Of a stretch of DNA of 64,000 bases, positions 11,539 through 22,112 are shown piece by piece (position 1 is the first letter of the stretch; the number at the start of each line of letters is the position of its first letter). The notes beneath the pieces were generated by a model. That model searched no databases. It was not told where the DNA came from and saw nothing but the letters and a program-made list of their open reading frames with translations. The position numbers were made by a program, and so were the translations under genes. The stretch spans positions 1 through 64,000 of the forward strand of contig JASBNA010000014.1 of NCBI GenBank assembly GCA_038087015.1. Reading direction: 5' to 3'. This stretch comes from Cerrena zonata. Its lineage: Eukaryota; Basidiomycota; Agaricomycetes; Polyporales; Cerrenaceae.

Positions 11539-13144
11539 CTAGAGGGTATCCCACCGTCTATAGGGAAGCCTATGCCACATTACTCTACCGTCAAGGTCCC
11601 TATTCTGGAGTATGCATCTAAGAGCCTTATCCAAATCATCCCTTCCCCCCGAGTCGATCCCCACCAGGTTCAACGATCCAAAAACGATGTATAAGAAGGA
11701 CGCTGCCAATAAGGCGTTCGGAGATATGGTCCATCCATGATGTAGAGTAATGGGATTAACTTGTCCCCCAGGCCGTAGCTGAGCGGAAGGAAGCTGTCCC
11801 TGACCCCTGAGACGGGAGATGAACGGAAGTTTTATTTCGCGAATGTACGGTGTTGACTTGGCAAAGCACTGAAGGTCCAGGATATCAACAGCAGGCCGCA
11901 GTTGACCATGATGATCCAACTCGCTGACAATCACGGTAATCAAATTACGCCAAGCTTGAGTCATACGGTACACCAGGAGATCTTCGTACTCCAGCATAAA
12001 GCCTTCCAGTTCAAAACTGAAGATGTGGCGCAGGCGAAATAGGGGAAAGATGGTGCGATCAGGAATGTCAATGTCGTAGTCTATTTCCTCGGAGTCGTGC
12101 TTGAAATGCACATGGGATATACCCACACGGCCTACGGACTGATGGCCCCCAACAGCCTCGAGGACAGCCTCTAAATCAGACGGGGCGATGTCGTATCGGG
12201 GGAAAAGATTCACCACTTTGATGAGAGGGGAAGATATTGATGCGATTATTGAGCCAATGAGCTCCGATGTTTCGGTGTTATCCCATGTTAAGGATATCTC
12301 AACGAGGGACGGAAATGGAGACGGGAGAATGAATAGGTGTGGACCCCATGGAGGCAAAAAGTCATCGTCCACGTAGACAGCGAGGTGTTCCAATGTCTGA
12401 AGATTGGCCAGAAAGCGAAGGGATTCGAGGGTGATGGGATAGGTCTTGTATGACGTTTTCATATCCAATATACGGAGACGATGGAATGAACATAATGCTT
12501 GGGATGCACATTCAACGTCGTGAGGGCTGATGAGGAAAAAGGGGGCGTTGTCGAAATGCAGGTTCTCCAGGTTCGGGCATAATTGGGACAAACGGGTTAA
12601 GAGAACATTGCTATTCTCTACTGCACCGATAACCATACCATCCTTGGCGGGGATCCACAGCTCAAGCGTGTGTAAGAAGTGGGAAAGCGCAAAATATATC
12701 CTCTGGAGACCAAGTAGGGATTCGGGATACCATACGAGATGACGGATACCTGGTAACAGATTTCCGGGGACTGTCCTGAGACTCCTATAGAAAGTATCGT
12801 CGTAGTTATGGACGATGCTTGATAGGAATCTGATCCTCTTGCTATAACTAAGGAATGTAGCCCATGACTCCTGGTGAAGATCTGTGAGCGAGTGAGGAAG
12901 TCGATATATTAAGATAGCCTACATCTGGCATGTAATCATCCTCGACATCCATGTAACCAGGTGCAAGTCTCATGAGAGGGAAAGGATCATGAATATGCAT
13001 CCACAATACGTCTAGACCTGGCTTGCAGAACGAGCGACAAGTCAAAACAAACGCTAACAGATCCGGATTTCGAGCAGCGCTCAACATGTGCAAGTACATA
13101 GCAATGTTGAATAATAAATCTTGATTGTAGAGAGCACAATGCAT
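11539..13144 (-). CDS. F-box/leucine-rich-repeat type protein, 517 aa
   Basis: Exons 12923-13144 and 11539-12870 with a 52-nt phase-0 intron (donor GTAGGC, acceptor CACCAG). The intron sits at the same place as in the tandem neighbour at 9651-11390. The start MHCALYNQDLLFNIAMYL, followed by FVLTCRSFCKPGLDVLWMHI, is the F-box-like region. Exon 2 opens with SWATFLSYSKRIRFL, equivalent to WERFDYYARRIKRL in the neighbour, and continues with leucine-rich segments such as LGLQRIYFALSHFLHTLELW. A longer open frame runs upstream of the chosen ATG through a TA repeat and a minisatellite. I reject that extension because family members begin at the MH-C-L motif. Expected role: SCF adaptor. Confidence 0.8.
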
Positions 13145-13237
13145 TTCAAGAGCGATATCAGTGAGCAGATTCGTCAGGTAGGGATGGCGGCGAGGAAGGA
13201 TGTGTGATGCAGTTGCCCTGCTGAAAAACATTTTCAA

Positions 13238-13260
13238 ATATATATATATATATATATATA
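13238..13260. repeat. TA dinucleotide microsatellite
   Basis: About 23 bp of perfect alternating T and A, roughly 95 bp upstream of the F-box gene start at 13144. Confidence 0.9.
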
Positions 13261-13530
13261 CGATATCATCATCATGATAAGGGCGCACGGCGATAGCTGC
13301 AGTGATTATATTACGCATGATACTGAAATGGTTGCTTATGAAGTCCAATAAACTAATGTGCCGGCTGTGAAGATCTCCACTACAAAAATGGGATACAGGT
13401 TGTACGTTCATGTATTCGGTTTGGTAGTACATATATACATTCATAGCTTCCAATCTCACAGCATAATACCACGGGTCTGCATTTATCGTGCTAGTTGATA
13501 AGCTATGCATACAGACTTGGGATATAGAGC

Positions 13531-13614
13531 TTTGAACGGGGTTCGTTCTGGGCGTTAAAAGGTTCGTGCCGGGCGTTAAAAGGTTCGCAATGGGCGTTAA
13601 AAGGTTCGTAATGT
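13531..13614. repeat. 21-bp minisatellite, three to four degenerate units (locus B)
   Basis: Units at 13552, 13573 and 13594 share gcgttaaaaggttcg plus a variable tail; the preceding 21 bp (13531-13551) is a decayed unit. The unit differs from locus A (4825-4929) mainly by gtcaagag becoming gttaaaag. Length and orientation are the same, and the minus-strand reading is TNLLTP-like in both. Confidence 0.85.
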
Positions 13615-13924
13615 CGCGTTTGAAAATGTTCAAGATGCAATGGGAAAGTATGATAACACTCATTCTTATATGTGTAGAGCTTAGATATATGTCTCCAATA
13701 GAGTATCCGATGATACATTATCATATGACGGGTATATTACATTAGTCCATTAGGTACTACATATAAACAGTGAGTGAATCAATCAAGATGTAAGGATCGT
13801 TGGATGTATCAAGAAATTTAGGAATACAAGGAATACTACAGGTGACAAGAAAGAGTGTGTTCAAAAAGGTAATTGTACATGATGCTGATATATGCAAGAA
13901 ACAAGAAATAGAGACAAGAACCGA

Positions 13925-14456
13925 CTAATCATCTTCGTCTGCGATAACACGGAATGTGTCAAGGGACCATCCCCACCTGTCCCTCATGTCATTGCGAACT
14001 CTTTTTTGTATTAGAAGGGTACATTGGATACAAGTACGACCACTCACTTAATTACGGTCCATCGATCGATGAACCGAGGACTGCTCTTGTGCGGCTAATA
14101 AACACCAGTTACGAGGATTAGTATTGCAATTATGGCAAAAAAGACAGTACTCACCCGATGAAGTCCAACTGTAGTACCGCCGCCTCCGACAGGGAACAGC
14201 AGGGTGTGTCCAGCTCGTGTCTTCGTGAGCTGCACTCCACATGCCTCAAGAGTCTGCAAATATTTAGTAACGTAACAATAAGTGTGAAGGACGGATACGT
14301 ACGTTCAAAAGAGCACGATAAGGTACTTCGGTTGGCGCATCACCGAACATACCAGTAATTAGCTGCAGTTTCCAAACGAGTGAGAACGTTCCAAATACAC
14401 GATACATTGAAACTTACCGCAAAATGAACCGGGCGGAGGGATATAATAGAGGCCAT
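13925..14456 (-). CDS. Small HicA/YcfA-like protein, 106 aa
   Basis: Five short exons: 14418-14456, 14303-14362, 14155-14253, 14048-14094 and 13925-14000. Each junction has a good donor (GTAAGT, GTACGT, GTGAGT, GTGAGT) and YAG/AAG acceptors, and all phases fit. The core shows LLNTLEACG, then RAGHTLLF, TTVGLHRPHKSS and VRNDMRDRWGW. That order (helix ending in G, a G-x-H strand, a second His-containing strand, then a helix ending near GWS) is what the HicA/YcfA family shows. HicA is a dsRBD-like fold; bacterial members are mRNA interferases whose key residue is the His of the GSH motif. I see no adjacent HicB-like partner. Family placement is inference from pattern only; activity in a fungus is unproven. 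Confidence 0.5.
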
Positions 14457-15474
14457 TAGAGACGAGAACGGAACGGAATCGTTAGAAATTATGAACGGAA
14501 TGTGAAGAAAAAGAAAGGAGGAGAGAAGGAGTATGGATGGATGAAGAGCTGAACGAGCGGGAAACTATCACATAACGCCGCTGTGGGTCCATGTAGGCTC
14601 CCGATCATATACGCCAAATCAACGTTCCAAACAAACAACTGACTCAAATCCAATTCTCAGTATCCCGAAGTCGGTTATGCACCGATTGCGATGTTCAAGC
14701 TACCGCTGAGCTCGTCTCAATGAGACGAATCCAACGGTAGCTTGAACGTCTGGTTTCGTGCAGGTTTTGTATAACAGTTTCGTCACTAACAGAGCTACCA
14801 TTCTGCTCTTTCACCTCATACCTCGAAGCGTGAGGTCTTTCACACATGCCTGGGTTCTTCTCTGCAGTGCGAATCCAACGCTGCCTTCCACATCCAAATC
14901 GGTGGTGAAATGACTCTTATATTCCATATCTTTTGTACTGTATAACTGAAAATTTTCGGAAATTAGCTTATAGATTGGTCAGTTTTGCTCTGGTTCCCTT
15001 GCGGAAAGAAGCTTTAGACTCGTCTACTCAATGCGAGCTCATAGGTGCCTCAACCGTCCCATATGGTTGGGATTTGATATATATAGTCTCATCCATAGAG
15101 TTTTGTTACCACAATACAAATATCTTTGTTATCCTCAATACAAAGTTGCCTTTTTCCCACGGTGAGCGAGTCACATGATACAAAGCAAACATAAAACCTT
15201 GCATTGGAACTCATGAAGCAATATGAGAGAAACATTGAGGGTATCATTCTGCTCAGAAAGTCCCTGTGAGTTCAACAGTACAAAAAACGATGATATTTTA
15301 TAGGAAGAAGCAGATGTAAAATGTAAAATACAGATAACCCTAGTTTAGGATCAGACATGAAATCGCGTTACGGTACAAGCGCCCCAGCAAGTCCAGGTAT
15401 ATAAAACGATTCTTCTTCATTCTTCAGGAATCGTAACAGATCGGACGATTACTCTGGACACTAGCTACGAGGAC
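14457..15474. other. Intergenic stretch with a long hairpin
   Basis: About 1 kb without a supportable gene. It holds the inverted repeat at 14693-14747. A plus-strand open frame at 14933-15178 has no features that support it. Confidence 0.45.
14693..14747. repeat. Perfect 13-bp inverted repeat with nested inner stem
   Basis: gttcaagctaccg at 14693-14705 pairs exactly with cggtagcttgaac at 14735-14747. Inside, cgtctca (14713-14719) pairs with tgagacg (14721-14727) around a single A. The 55-bp element could fold as a cruciform or RNA hairpin, or be the tip of a miniature element; no target-site duplication is evident. Confidence 0.75.
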
Positions 15475-16245
15475 ATGCTCACTCTAATATTGGAACTGGA
15501 TCCATGGTCGTGCGACACACTGAACGTGCAAGTAGAGTTGATCAAGCATATTATTCAGTGCTATGGTGAGGATTGTACTTCGGTCACTGCAGATGTTTTG
15601 GATGCAAACGATATCCGTCTCTGCTGTCGATCACCGCAATGCCATAAAGAACTGGGGACTGCTCGTGTGATATTATCCTGGAGGGCTGCGGTAAGTACTA
15701 CTAAATATTCTTGGGAAATTCACCTTTTTCCTTATTCCACTTACCATAGATCCGGCACTTCGTCAAGTATCATTCGAAGATATTAGAGTCCAAAGCTGCT
15801 CTCAAGCGTGCACTAACCACGGTCGATCCCGTAGAAGCTAAACAGATTGTGCCATTAGAAGTTGCAGCTAAGGAAGAGAAACACTTAAGCGGATTGCTCA
15901 TGGTAACCTGCATTAAGTGCCCCTCGAATATGTGGTGTGGTACCAAGGACGAGGTCAAGGAACATATGCGAGATCAGTATGTCACTCATTGTACTCTAGG
16001 TTGTCGCCAAAACTGACATAAATACCAGCCATGATATAGATAAACCTACTGAAACTGATGTCCACATCAATGAGGCTGACTTGGTTTCTGACTCGACTTT
16101 CTACCTGTTATCTGAGTTAGCCTCAAGATACCAACGCTCAGTAGCCACAACAAAAATTAAAAAACGACGCGAGCAAGATCATGGCCCAGACTTGTTTCGT
16201 CCTTCGGATGTCTACGTTGCTGGGACATTATGTGCCGACTCCTGA
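15475..16245 (+). CDS. Short paralog of the F-box/zinc-finger gene (C-terminal part only), 219 aa
   Basis: Exons 15475-15690, 15750-15976 and 16029-16245. It matches the C-terminal third of the gene at 26361-28937. IIQCYGED and LCC-SP-C then VIL-WRAA in exon 1 correspond to IIHCYGED and VILTWRAA there. Exon 2 begins IRHFVKYH (LRHFIERH there) and ends in a C2H2-type finger, C-x2-C (CIKC) followed by EHM and a split His. Both intron positions and phases are conserved between the copies. The F-box, linker and most of the body are missing. The stretch upstream has no acceptable further exon, so this is either a truncated duplicate that is still open or a decaying copy. The C-terminal tail is diverged and basic (IKKRREQDHG). 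Confidence 0.6.
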
Positions 16246-16669
16246 TGATCCACGCTTCTCGTTTTACCTGCAAGCACGATACCTGCGCCACGGCATCGTT
16301 TCTCGCGCAGAAGCTAGTTTGTGAACGTATATTGGGTATCCCATAATTGCACCTCCTTATGCGTGCCCGAAGATTATTGTTGTTCGAGACCGAACAGGGC
16401 CACCAAACTTCTATAGTATTCTAATGGCATCATGCCTCCATCTTCAAACCAGCTCCCATGTACCGTAACATCTTCAGGCGTTCGTGCCATGTTTTACTGA
16501 TTAAATTTGCGGCAATTGACCTAATTGATTCAGAATCTCGATACATTCGGGACGCTGTACCATGCCGGGAAATGCCGGTCGAGTTCAGTGACTATAAATG
16601 TGATCCGTTAGTTAGGAGAGCATCTATAAGCAAGCTGCCTTCAGAACATTTCAACCCAGACTCATAGCT
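16246..16669. other. Intergenic stretch
   Basis: About 420 bp between two plus-strand genes. The short open frame 16458-16667 ends just before the next start and is more likely leader sequence; nothing else is seen. Confidence 0.35.
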
Positions 16670-18054
16670 ATGTCATTATCTACGGTCACCTCAGCTGCAT
16701 ACATACTGACAAAATACTCACGTTCCTATCCTCCAACCAATTCGCGTCCTGCCTCAACTGACAACGACTGGCAACATTTCACAAACCCGACTATACGACT
16801 TCTGCTTGACATTCGAAACTCCCGCTCCGGAGATCTCGAGTCTTACCGAATGCGTGTAGTCTGGTCCATCGATTCCGAGCCGAACATGATGGATGTCGAC
16901 CATCGCGAAGTCATTTTTGTGGGTATATGCGCTTTGCCCGTCTGAAATGCTGACCGAAATCGTCTGGCAGGAAGATGTTGATCTCCTGTCTTTCTCAAAC
17001 ATCGACAGTATGCAACATGGGAGGGCCAACAGTATCATCGGTGATGCTGGTCTCCCCCTCAAGGCCGTGTATCGGGACTGCGTAGTGGGGTTTCGATACT
17101 TGCACCCATTACATGTCCCACAGAACCAGAACCCGGTGAGCCCGCAGGGCAAGATATCTGAAGTCAGCCCATTACATTGACTCGGAAACCTAGACCTATC
17201 GCAGGATCCAGGTCAACTTCAAAGCCGCGACCGATGCGTCCGCTTTCGTTGATGCCATTCGGCAGGTCTGCCCATGCAAGGAAAATCCTGGACCGACACG
17301 AGCGCGTGCCTCAACGATGGTTCAACATCAGGACTCTCAGGCGACTTTGCACCCGAAGATGCCTCCGCCACCAGCCCCGTATCTGCCTACTTCGAGAAAC
17401 GAGCCTCCTCATGTATCCGATATCCCGCGGGCCCGGTCCAGCCTGCCAGCTAGAGCTTCGACTATGGCTACGGAGCAATCCGCATATTTCTCTACTGTCC
17501 TCAACGGATTCACTGATAGATCTGATACTGCTCCCGAGCGAAGAGTCTCTATTCCAGCCGCATCGCCGTTTGATACACCACGCTCTCATGAATCTAGCGA
17601 AACTTCCACATTGCCCGTCAGACGTGCTGGAGCTAGTCCTTTGAATTCAACATCTGTCCAACCTTCAGCTCAACCCTACGAGAAAACTACGACGCTTTCG
17701 ATCAATACACCCAACCCCGATTTCCTGAATAGTCTTACTGAACTTCAACCCTTACCACCTACTCCTGCTATATCTCTCATCCCCTCTAGTTCTGTTAAGA
17801 CGACACTCACAGCAGCAAACACAGCTGCACCCGAGAATCCCTCCGCGCTTCTGAGCTCTCTTCGCAATATCCCTACTCTGTATGATCTCCCAGCAAAGGA
17901 TCTCGAAATACTAGTCGCTCAAGTTGTTCGCGAGGATGGATTTACTGAATTGGTGAGATTCGGAACATTTCTACGAATAACTCCTATTGACCATGAATAG
18001 CTCGAAAAGATGGATACATTGTGGAGAATGAAGGGGCTCCTTGGTCTTCACTGA
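16670..18054 (+). CDS. Possible Rec114-like meiotic recombination protein, 402 aa
   Basis: Exons 16670-16918, 16971-17135, 17212-17952 and 18001-18054 join in phase; the third acceptor could instead be at 17204. The N-terminal 160 residues look like one beta-rich domain: YILTKYSRSYPP, DLLSFSNID, FRYLHPLHV, then VNFKAATDASAFVDAIRQVC. A Ser/Pro/Thr-rich disordered middle of about 190 residues follows. The last 35 residues are helical (LPAKDLEILVAQVVREDGF, then LEKMDTLWRMKGLLGL). A PH-like N-terminus with an RYL...F...F...C pattern, disordered centre and short C-terminal helix is the architecture of Rec114, which works with Mei4 and Mer2 to promote Spo11 breaks. This is pattern-based inference; a generic low-complexity protein is the alternative. 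Confidence 0.4.
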
Positions 18055-18137
18055 TTCCGAGCTCAATCATCATTAGTGTCCCATAAAGACATAACTACCC
18101 ATAATCGTTTATCACGATACCATATCCTACAAAGTTC

Positions 18138-19377
18138 TCAAAACATCCTGGCCTCCTTCTGTCTCTGTTGCACCGCTTCAATTGCGAGTTTAGCCCTGGT
18201 TAACTGATACCTATTCTCAGCTTTCCGCTCTTTTATCTCCGCGACTGCCCGTACCAACTGTTCCCCCGATTCTACATAATCAAGTTTAGGATTTGGGTTA
18301 GCATTCCATCTTGTGACCGCTTCGTGTAAATAATCTTCCTGCGTGACCATTCCCTTGAATTGGATCTCCAAAATGTCTTTAGCAGACCTCCTCATGATCA
18401 TTTCAAATCTGAGACGATCACCATCTCTGTCCTCTGAACGATCATCCCAGCCCTGGACATCATCCACCATCTGCTCGAAGACACCTCGGTACCTCTTCCA
18501 CATCTCGATAATCTGTTCAGAGTGTGTGAAGCATCCTTTGGAGAAAATCGGAGGTATGCTTTCGAGAGAGGAACTATCATCGACAACAGTAGTATTCTGT
18601 CGTGCCTCCTCAAAATCTCGAGCATCACTTGCTGCCGGCATGAAGGCAGCTAGTATAAGCTGACCAAAGCCATTGATCACTGGCACTCCTTTCCAATGGC
18701 CAGCATCCTGCGCCTTCATCTCGATTTTGTACCGGCGTCCTAGCGAAAGAACACGGCAAAGGTTGTGGGAGAACCAATAACACATATGGTCGAAGGCGAT
18801 GTAATGGGGTGCGACGTCGGAGAGCATACGAGCAGCAGAGCTGAGATCGAGAATAGTGGGATAATCGGGTCCAGAGAATGAGACGGTGTAACAAAGATGA
18901 CTCTGTCCTTTGAGCTTCAAGTCTGAGACCGGTTTCTTGGTGACTTGGACGTCGGCGTGACGGATGATCCAATCATTTTTAACACCACCACGCCGAGTAT
19001 CAGTGTCACCACTTTCTCGGTGTAAGCCAACTTGAACGTGTGGTGATCTTGTCCCGCCTGCGAAATGACGCCGGATTCGAGTCGCGTTCGAGACGGAAGT
19101 ATTGCCGTTGGGTTTTTTCGCCGTTGTTATACTCGATATGAGCAAGGACGAGTTCGTGCTCATGATCATGTAAGCTATTATACTTGAACACCTCGAGTTT
19201 GGTGATCAGACATTGTTGGAGGTCGTCGATGCGATAGCTGTGGTCTCGAGTTCCTTCTTCCCTGTATTGTAGTTGTTGGTGATAATCTGAAATACAACGA
19301 ACTGAGGCTGCGCCGTAGTGGCTGCTATTCTCGAAGACACCAGATATCTGTGTATCCCAACAGTGAACAAAATGCAT
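18138..19377 (-). CDS. Hypothetical agaricomycete-type protein with an unresolved frame change
   Basis: The start at 19377 opens MHFVHCWDTQISGVF and runs convincingly to EHELVLAHIEYNNG and QRQYFRLERDS at about 19085. The rest lies in another frame from about 18985 down to the TAG-side stop at 18138, with LCYTVSFSG, YPTILDLSSAARML and IAFDHMCYWFSHNLCRVL, typical of this family to my eye. A coiled-coil-like basic C-terminus follows (VRAVAEIKERKAENRY). Joining them needs an intron whose length is 1 modulo 3, but no good donor/acceptor pair exists in 18960-19090. A GTTGGC...CCAAG intron of about 88 nt is the least bad. A weak splice site, a frameshift or an assembly error are all possible. Function unknown; convergent with the gene ending at 18054. 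Confidence 0.5.
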
Positions 19378-20118
19378 GATTGTGAGGTAGAAGATGAGCT
19401 GTGTTATGCGATATACGACATGAGTAGTAGACTACGTAATATTACATATATAGCGGGCAATGCGTTATTTTTATGTTAACGCCACACATAACACTCCGAG
19501 GTCCTGACCTCATATTTGCGGCTCCCTATACTTATGTATATCGACATACTATAGATTACCTCACCATACACATTTAGAAGGAAAGAAGGTTGGGTAAGAT
19601 GACAACTTCAGATAGCTCTTGAAGTTTGCAAACACTGAGTCTAATAGCAGAAAAGAACGACAAGTCGGAAGGTTTTTTTGAAAACGGTCGTGACTGTCCC
19701 GCCACAAAAGGTTGGGGCCGATGTACTCACCATTATGTCCAAGCTGAGGGTTAATTTTAGAAGTAGTGATATAGTAGTGACAATTGTCCGTCAACGTGTA
19801 TCTCACCGCGTAGGATAGCCTCATCGCTGGTGGTAGCAGCGCCAGGTCACGACGGTATCGGGCGGTTCTTACCCCTTGGGAGGAAACATGAAATGAATGG
19901 GCGTTATGCGAAAACAGCCTCGGCAACCTATCTTGACAAGGAATTGGTCAACTAGGTAAACTCTGAATTGGAGCGGTGAAAATCAAGGCGCAATTTGAGT
20001 CGCATGGGAAAGAGGATACTGTAGAGAAACAGTGCGTCATGACGACAGTGATAGTCGTAAGACACCTAAATATTGGGGTTTGCTGTTGTAAGACATGGAA
20101 TCAATTGTCGTACAGTAG
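19378..20118. other. Intergenic stretch
   Basis: About 740 bp. The 121-codon minus-strand frame at 19561-19926 starts with Met but shows no domain, signal or splice-supported neighbours, so I do not call it. No RNA gene or repeat was seen. Confidence 0.4.
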
Positions 20119-22035
20119 CTAGAGAGGAGAAACAAAGAATGCAGCCGTATCATGGGCAGCCAAGCTGAACGTATAATTGCCAGTGAATTTCCCAATATCT
20201 TTCCCAGTCCACATATCATGCACTTTGAACGAGCCTCTCCCGCCTCGAGCCAAGCCTTTGACATTAGCGAAGTTGAAAGTTTTCATTGTAGTATTTGCTG
20301 CAGTATTGACAACGAAGACGTGAGTTCCCTTGAGTGAACGCCCGACGAAGTATTCCGGTGTGCTAGTCGTCGGGGCAGAAGGTGTGGGCGTAAATGGAGC
20401 TGCCGGAGTCCCGACGACAGGATCTTGGTGGAACTCGAGGAGCTCCTTGTTCTTGATGATAGTGAGTTGATCGTCAGAAAGCTTGCCCAACTGTAAATAG
20501 GAACATAATAAGCTGTGGAATGACTGTAACTGAACATGATTCCTCACGTCAGTACCAAGTAAGATCGGGCTCTTGAACAATACCCATGTTGCAAAATGGG
20601 TGCGCTGCTCTTCAATAGTCAAATCACCGTTTCCGATCTCCATCATGTCCCTGTGAATATAATACTAAATGATTGCAGCAATTTGAGTGATCACGACCCC
20701 CTACATGTCATTGTGAGACCAGAAATTGATAGAATCCAAGTGTTGCGCATTGGTATTGATGATAGAGACGATATAACTCCAAGAGGCAGATGCATCGCCT
20801 GACATTCTCCAAGAATGTCCCTGAAGGATTACAGTCTTAGCGTGTTTCTGGAATGGTGTTATCTTAGTACGTACAACACGAGCACCCCAGTCCCATACGT
20901 TAGCTGTACCCCAGATGCAGAGGTTGAATTGGACCGGACGAGATTGAGCGTCGAGTGCTGCGCTACATGCCATGATCAATAATCGTGTCGATTTATGGGA
21001 TAGTGAACGTACGTCATTCGACGATAGCGGATGGCCGAATTCGAATTGCTATGAAATCGTTTAGTGATATCGTCAATACATAATCTTAGAAACAAAGACT
21101 TACTACCAATCATCATCTGGGGGCGTCTGCGAGAGAAATAGTATTTTAACTCGGGAAGTACATATCTAGAGGATGTACTTACAGCGGCGTCACTCCAGTT
21201 CGCGGGGACGTTGCAATTATCTGATTGTTTGGCTTAATAGGAAATTATAGTATGAAAAGTATGCTTTATACCATATTTCAAATCTAGTAAACCCGTCAAA
21301 CGATGTGTATACATATGAGAGAATAATAGGACGTACAATCGATTCCCCATTCAGTGAAGGTCTTGGCATCGATCGCTTCATTACCTAGAGAACCAGGATA
21401 TCCGGCACATGTCTTAGTTCCAGCGTCGCTGTGTGTCATTCTTCAGTCACAGTACTGCATTCTGATAAACAAGCCTCCACATACCTATAGATGCCGATCT
21501 TGAGTCCAAGGTCGTGAATTTTGCTTGCTAGGCCACTAATTCCATCTGGAAATTTGGTTGGGTCCGGAACAATACGACCGGTCGTATTATCACGGCCAGA
21601 CATGACAGACCAGCAATCCTATCAAATGTAAACATCGTGAAGAACGTAAGAATGAAGAAACTGTACTCACATCAATATTGACATATTCGTAACCCGCGTC
21701 CTTCAAGCCCAAGGATACAAACTGGTTTGCAGCCGCGAGCACCTTGGATTCATCGATACCTGTACAGATATGGGATTGATAAGAATCAAACGATGCTGCC
21801 TAATTTACTCACTACACGCATAGGCGTTCCACGTGTTCCATCTGCGGAATTGGCTGGTCAATAGTTTATTGAGTTGAGTTTCGATGGTTAGGACATACCC
21901 TAGTGCTGGGAGCTTTCCAACCTCCTTCGTTGGACCCACGGTAGGTGCCGGCACGGCGGTACTGGTAGAGGTACTAGGATCTGAGTTGACATACGGTAAA
22001 AGAACCGTGACAAATATAGAAGTAAGTAGAAGCAT
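20119..22035 (-). CDS. Secreted alpha-galactosidase, glycoside hydrolase family 27
   Basis: Hydrolyses terminal alpha-1,6-galactose from galactomannan and raffinose-type sugars outside the cell. The start [18 protein letters not shown] gives a signal peptide; a Ser/Thr-rich stretch and [15 protein letters not shown] (the GH27 opening 'PMGWNSWN') follow. Further family motifs are [31 protein letters not shown], the nucleophile motif YLKYDNCN, and [14 protein letters not shown] with the acid/base Asp. The C-terminal beta domain ends in [13 protein letters not shown]. More than ten small exons are needed; one is only 12 nt (21272-21283) and the nucleophile codon is split by the next intron. An in-frame ATG at 22068 exists, but a TATA-like box near 22104-22112 leaves little leader for it, so 22035 is preferred. 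Confidence 0.85.
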
Positions 22036-22103
22036 TCTTGTGTACAGAGTTGCTTGGATTGCAACCACCTGAAGTTTGAGGGGCAGTCGTGGCTTACCTG
22101 AGT

Positions 22104-22112
22104 CTTTTTATA
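22104..22112 (-). promoter_or_regulatory. TATA-like box of the alpha-galactosidase gene
   Basis: The minus strand reads TATAAAAAG about 70 bp before the chosen ATG at 22035. Confidence 0.4.

Larger units (their letters stand above)
13145..13924. other. Intergenic stretch with TA tract and minisatellite locus B
   Basis: Upstream region of the F-box gene. It contains an uninterrupted TA dinucleotide tract at about 13238-13260 and the degenerate 21-bp array at 13531-13614. No gene is supported. Confidence 0.5.

Noticed and set aside
12848..13663. 271-codon open frame running through the minisatellite, TA tract and first F-box exon
   Set aside because: Only the last part is the F-box exon starting at 13144; the rest translates repeats and intergenic DNA and family members begin at the MH-C-L motif.
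14860..14900. Possible tRNA T-arm-like gcgaatcc sequences near the hairpin
   Set aside because: No matching acceptor, D and anticodon stems could be folded around them.
19561..19926. 121-codon minus-strand open frame as a gene
   Set aside because: No domain, signal peptide or intron structure; composition looks random.
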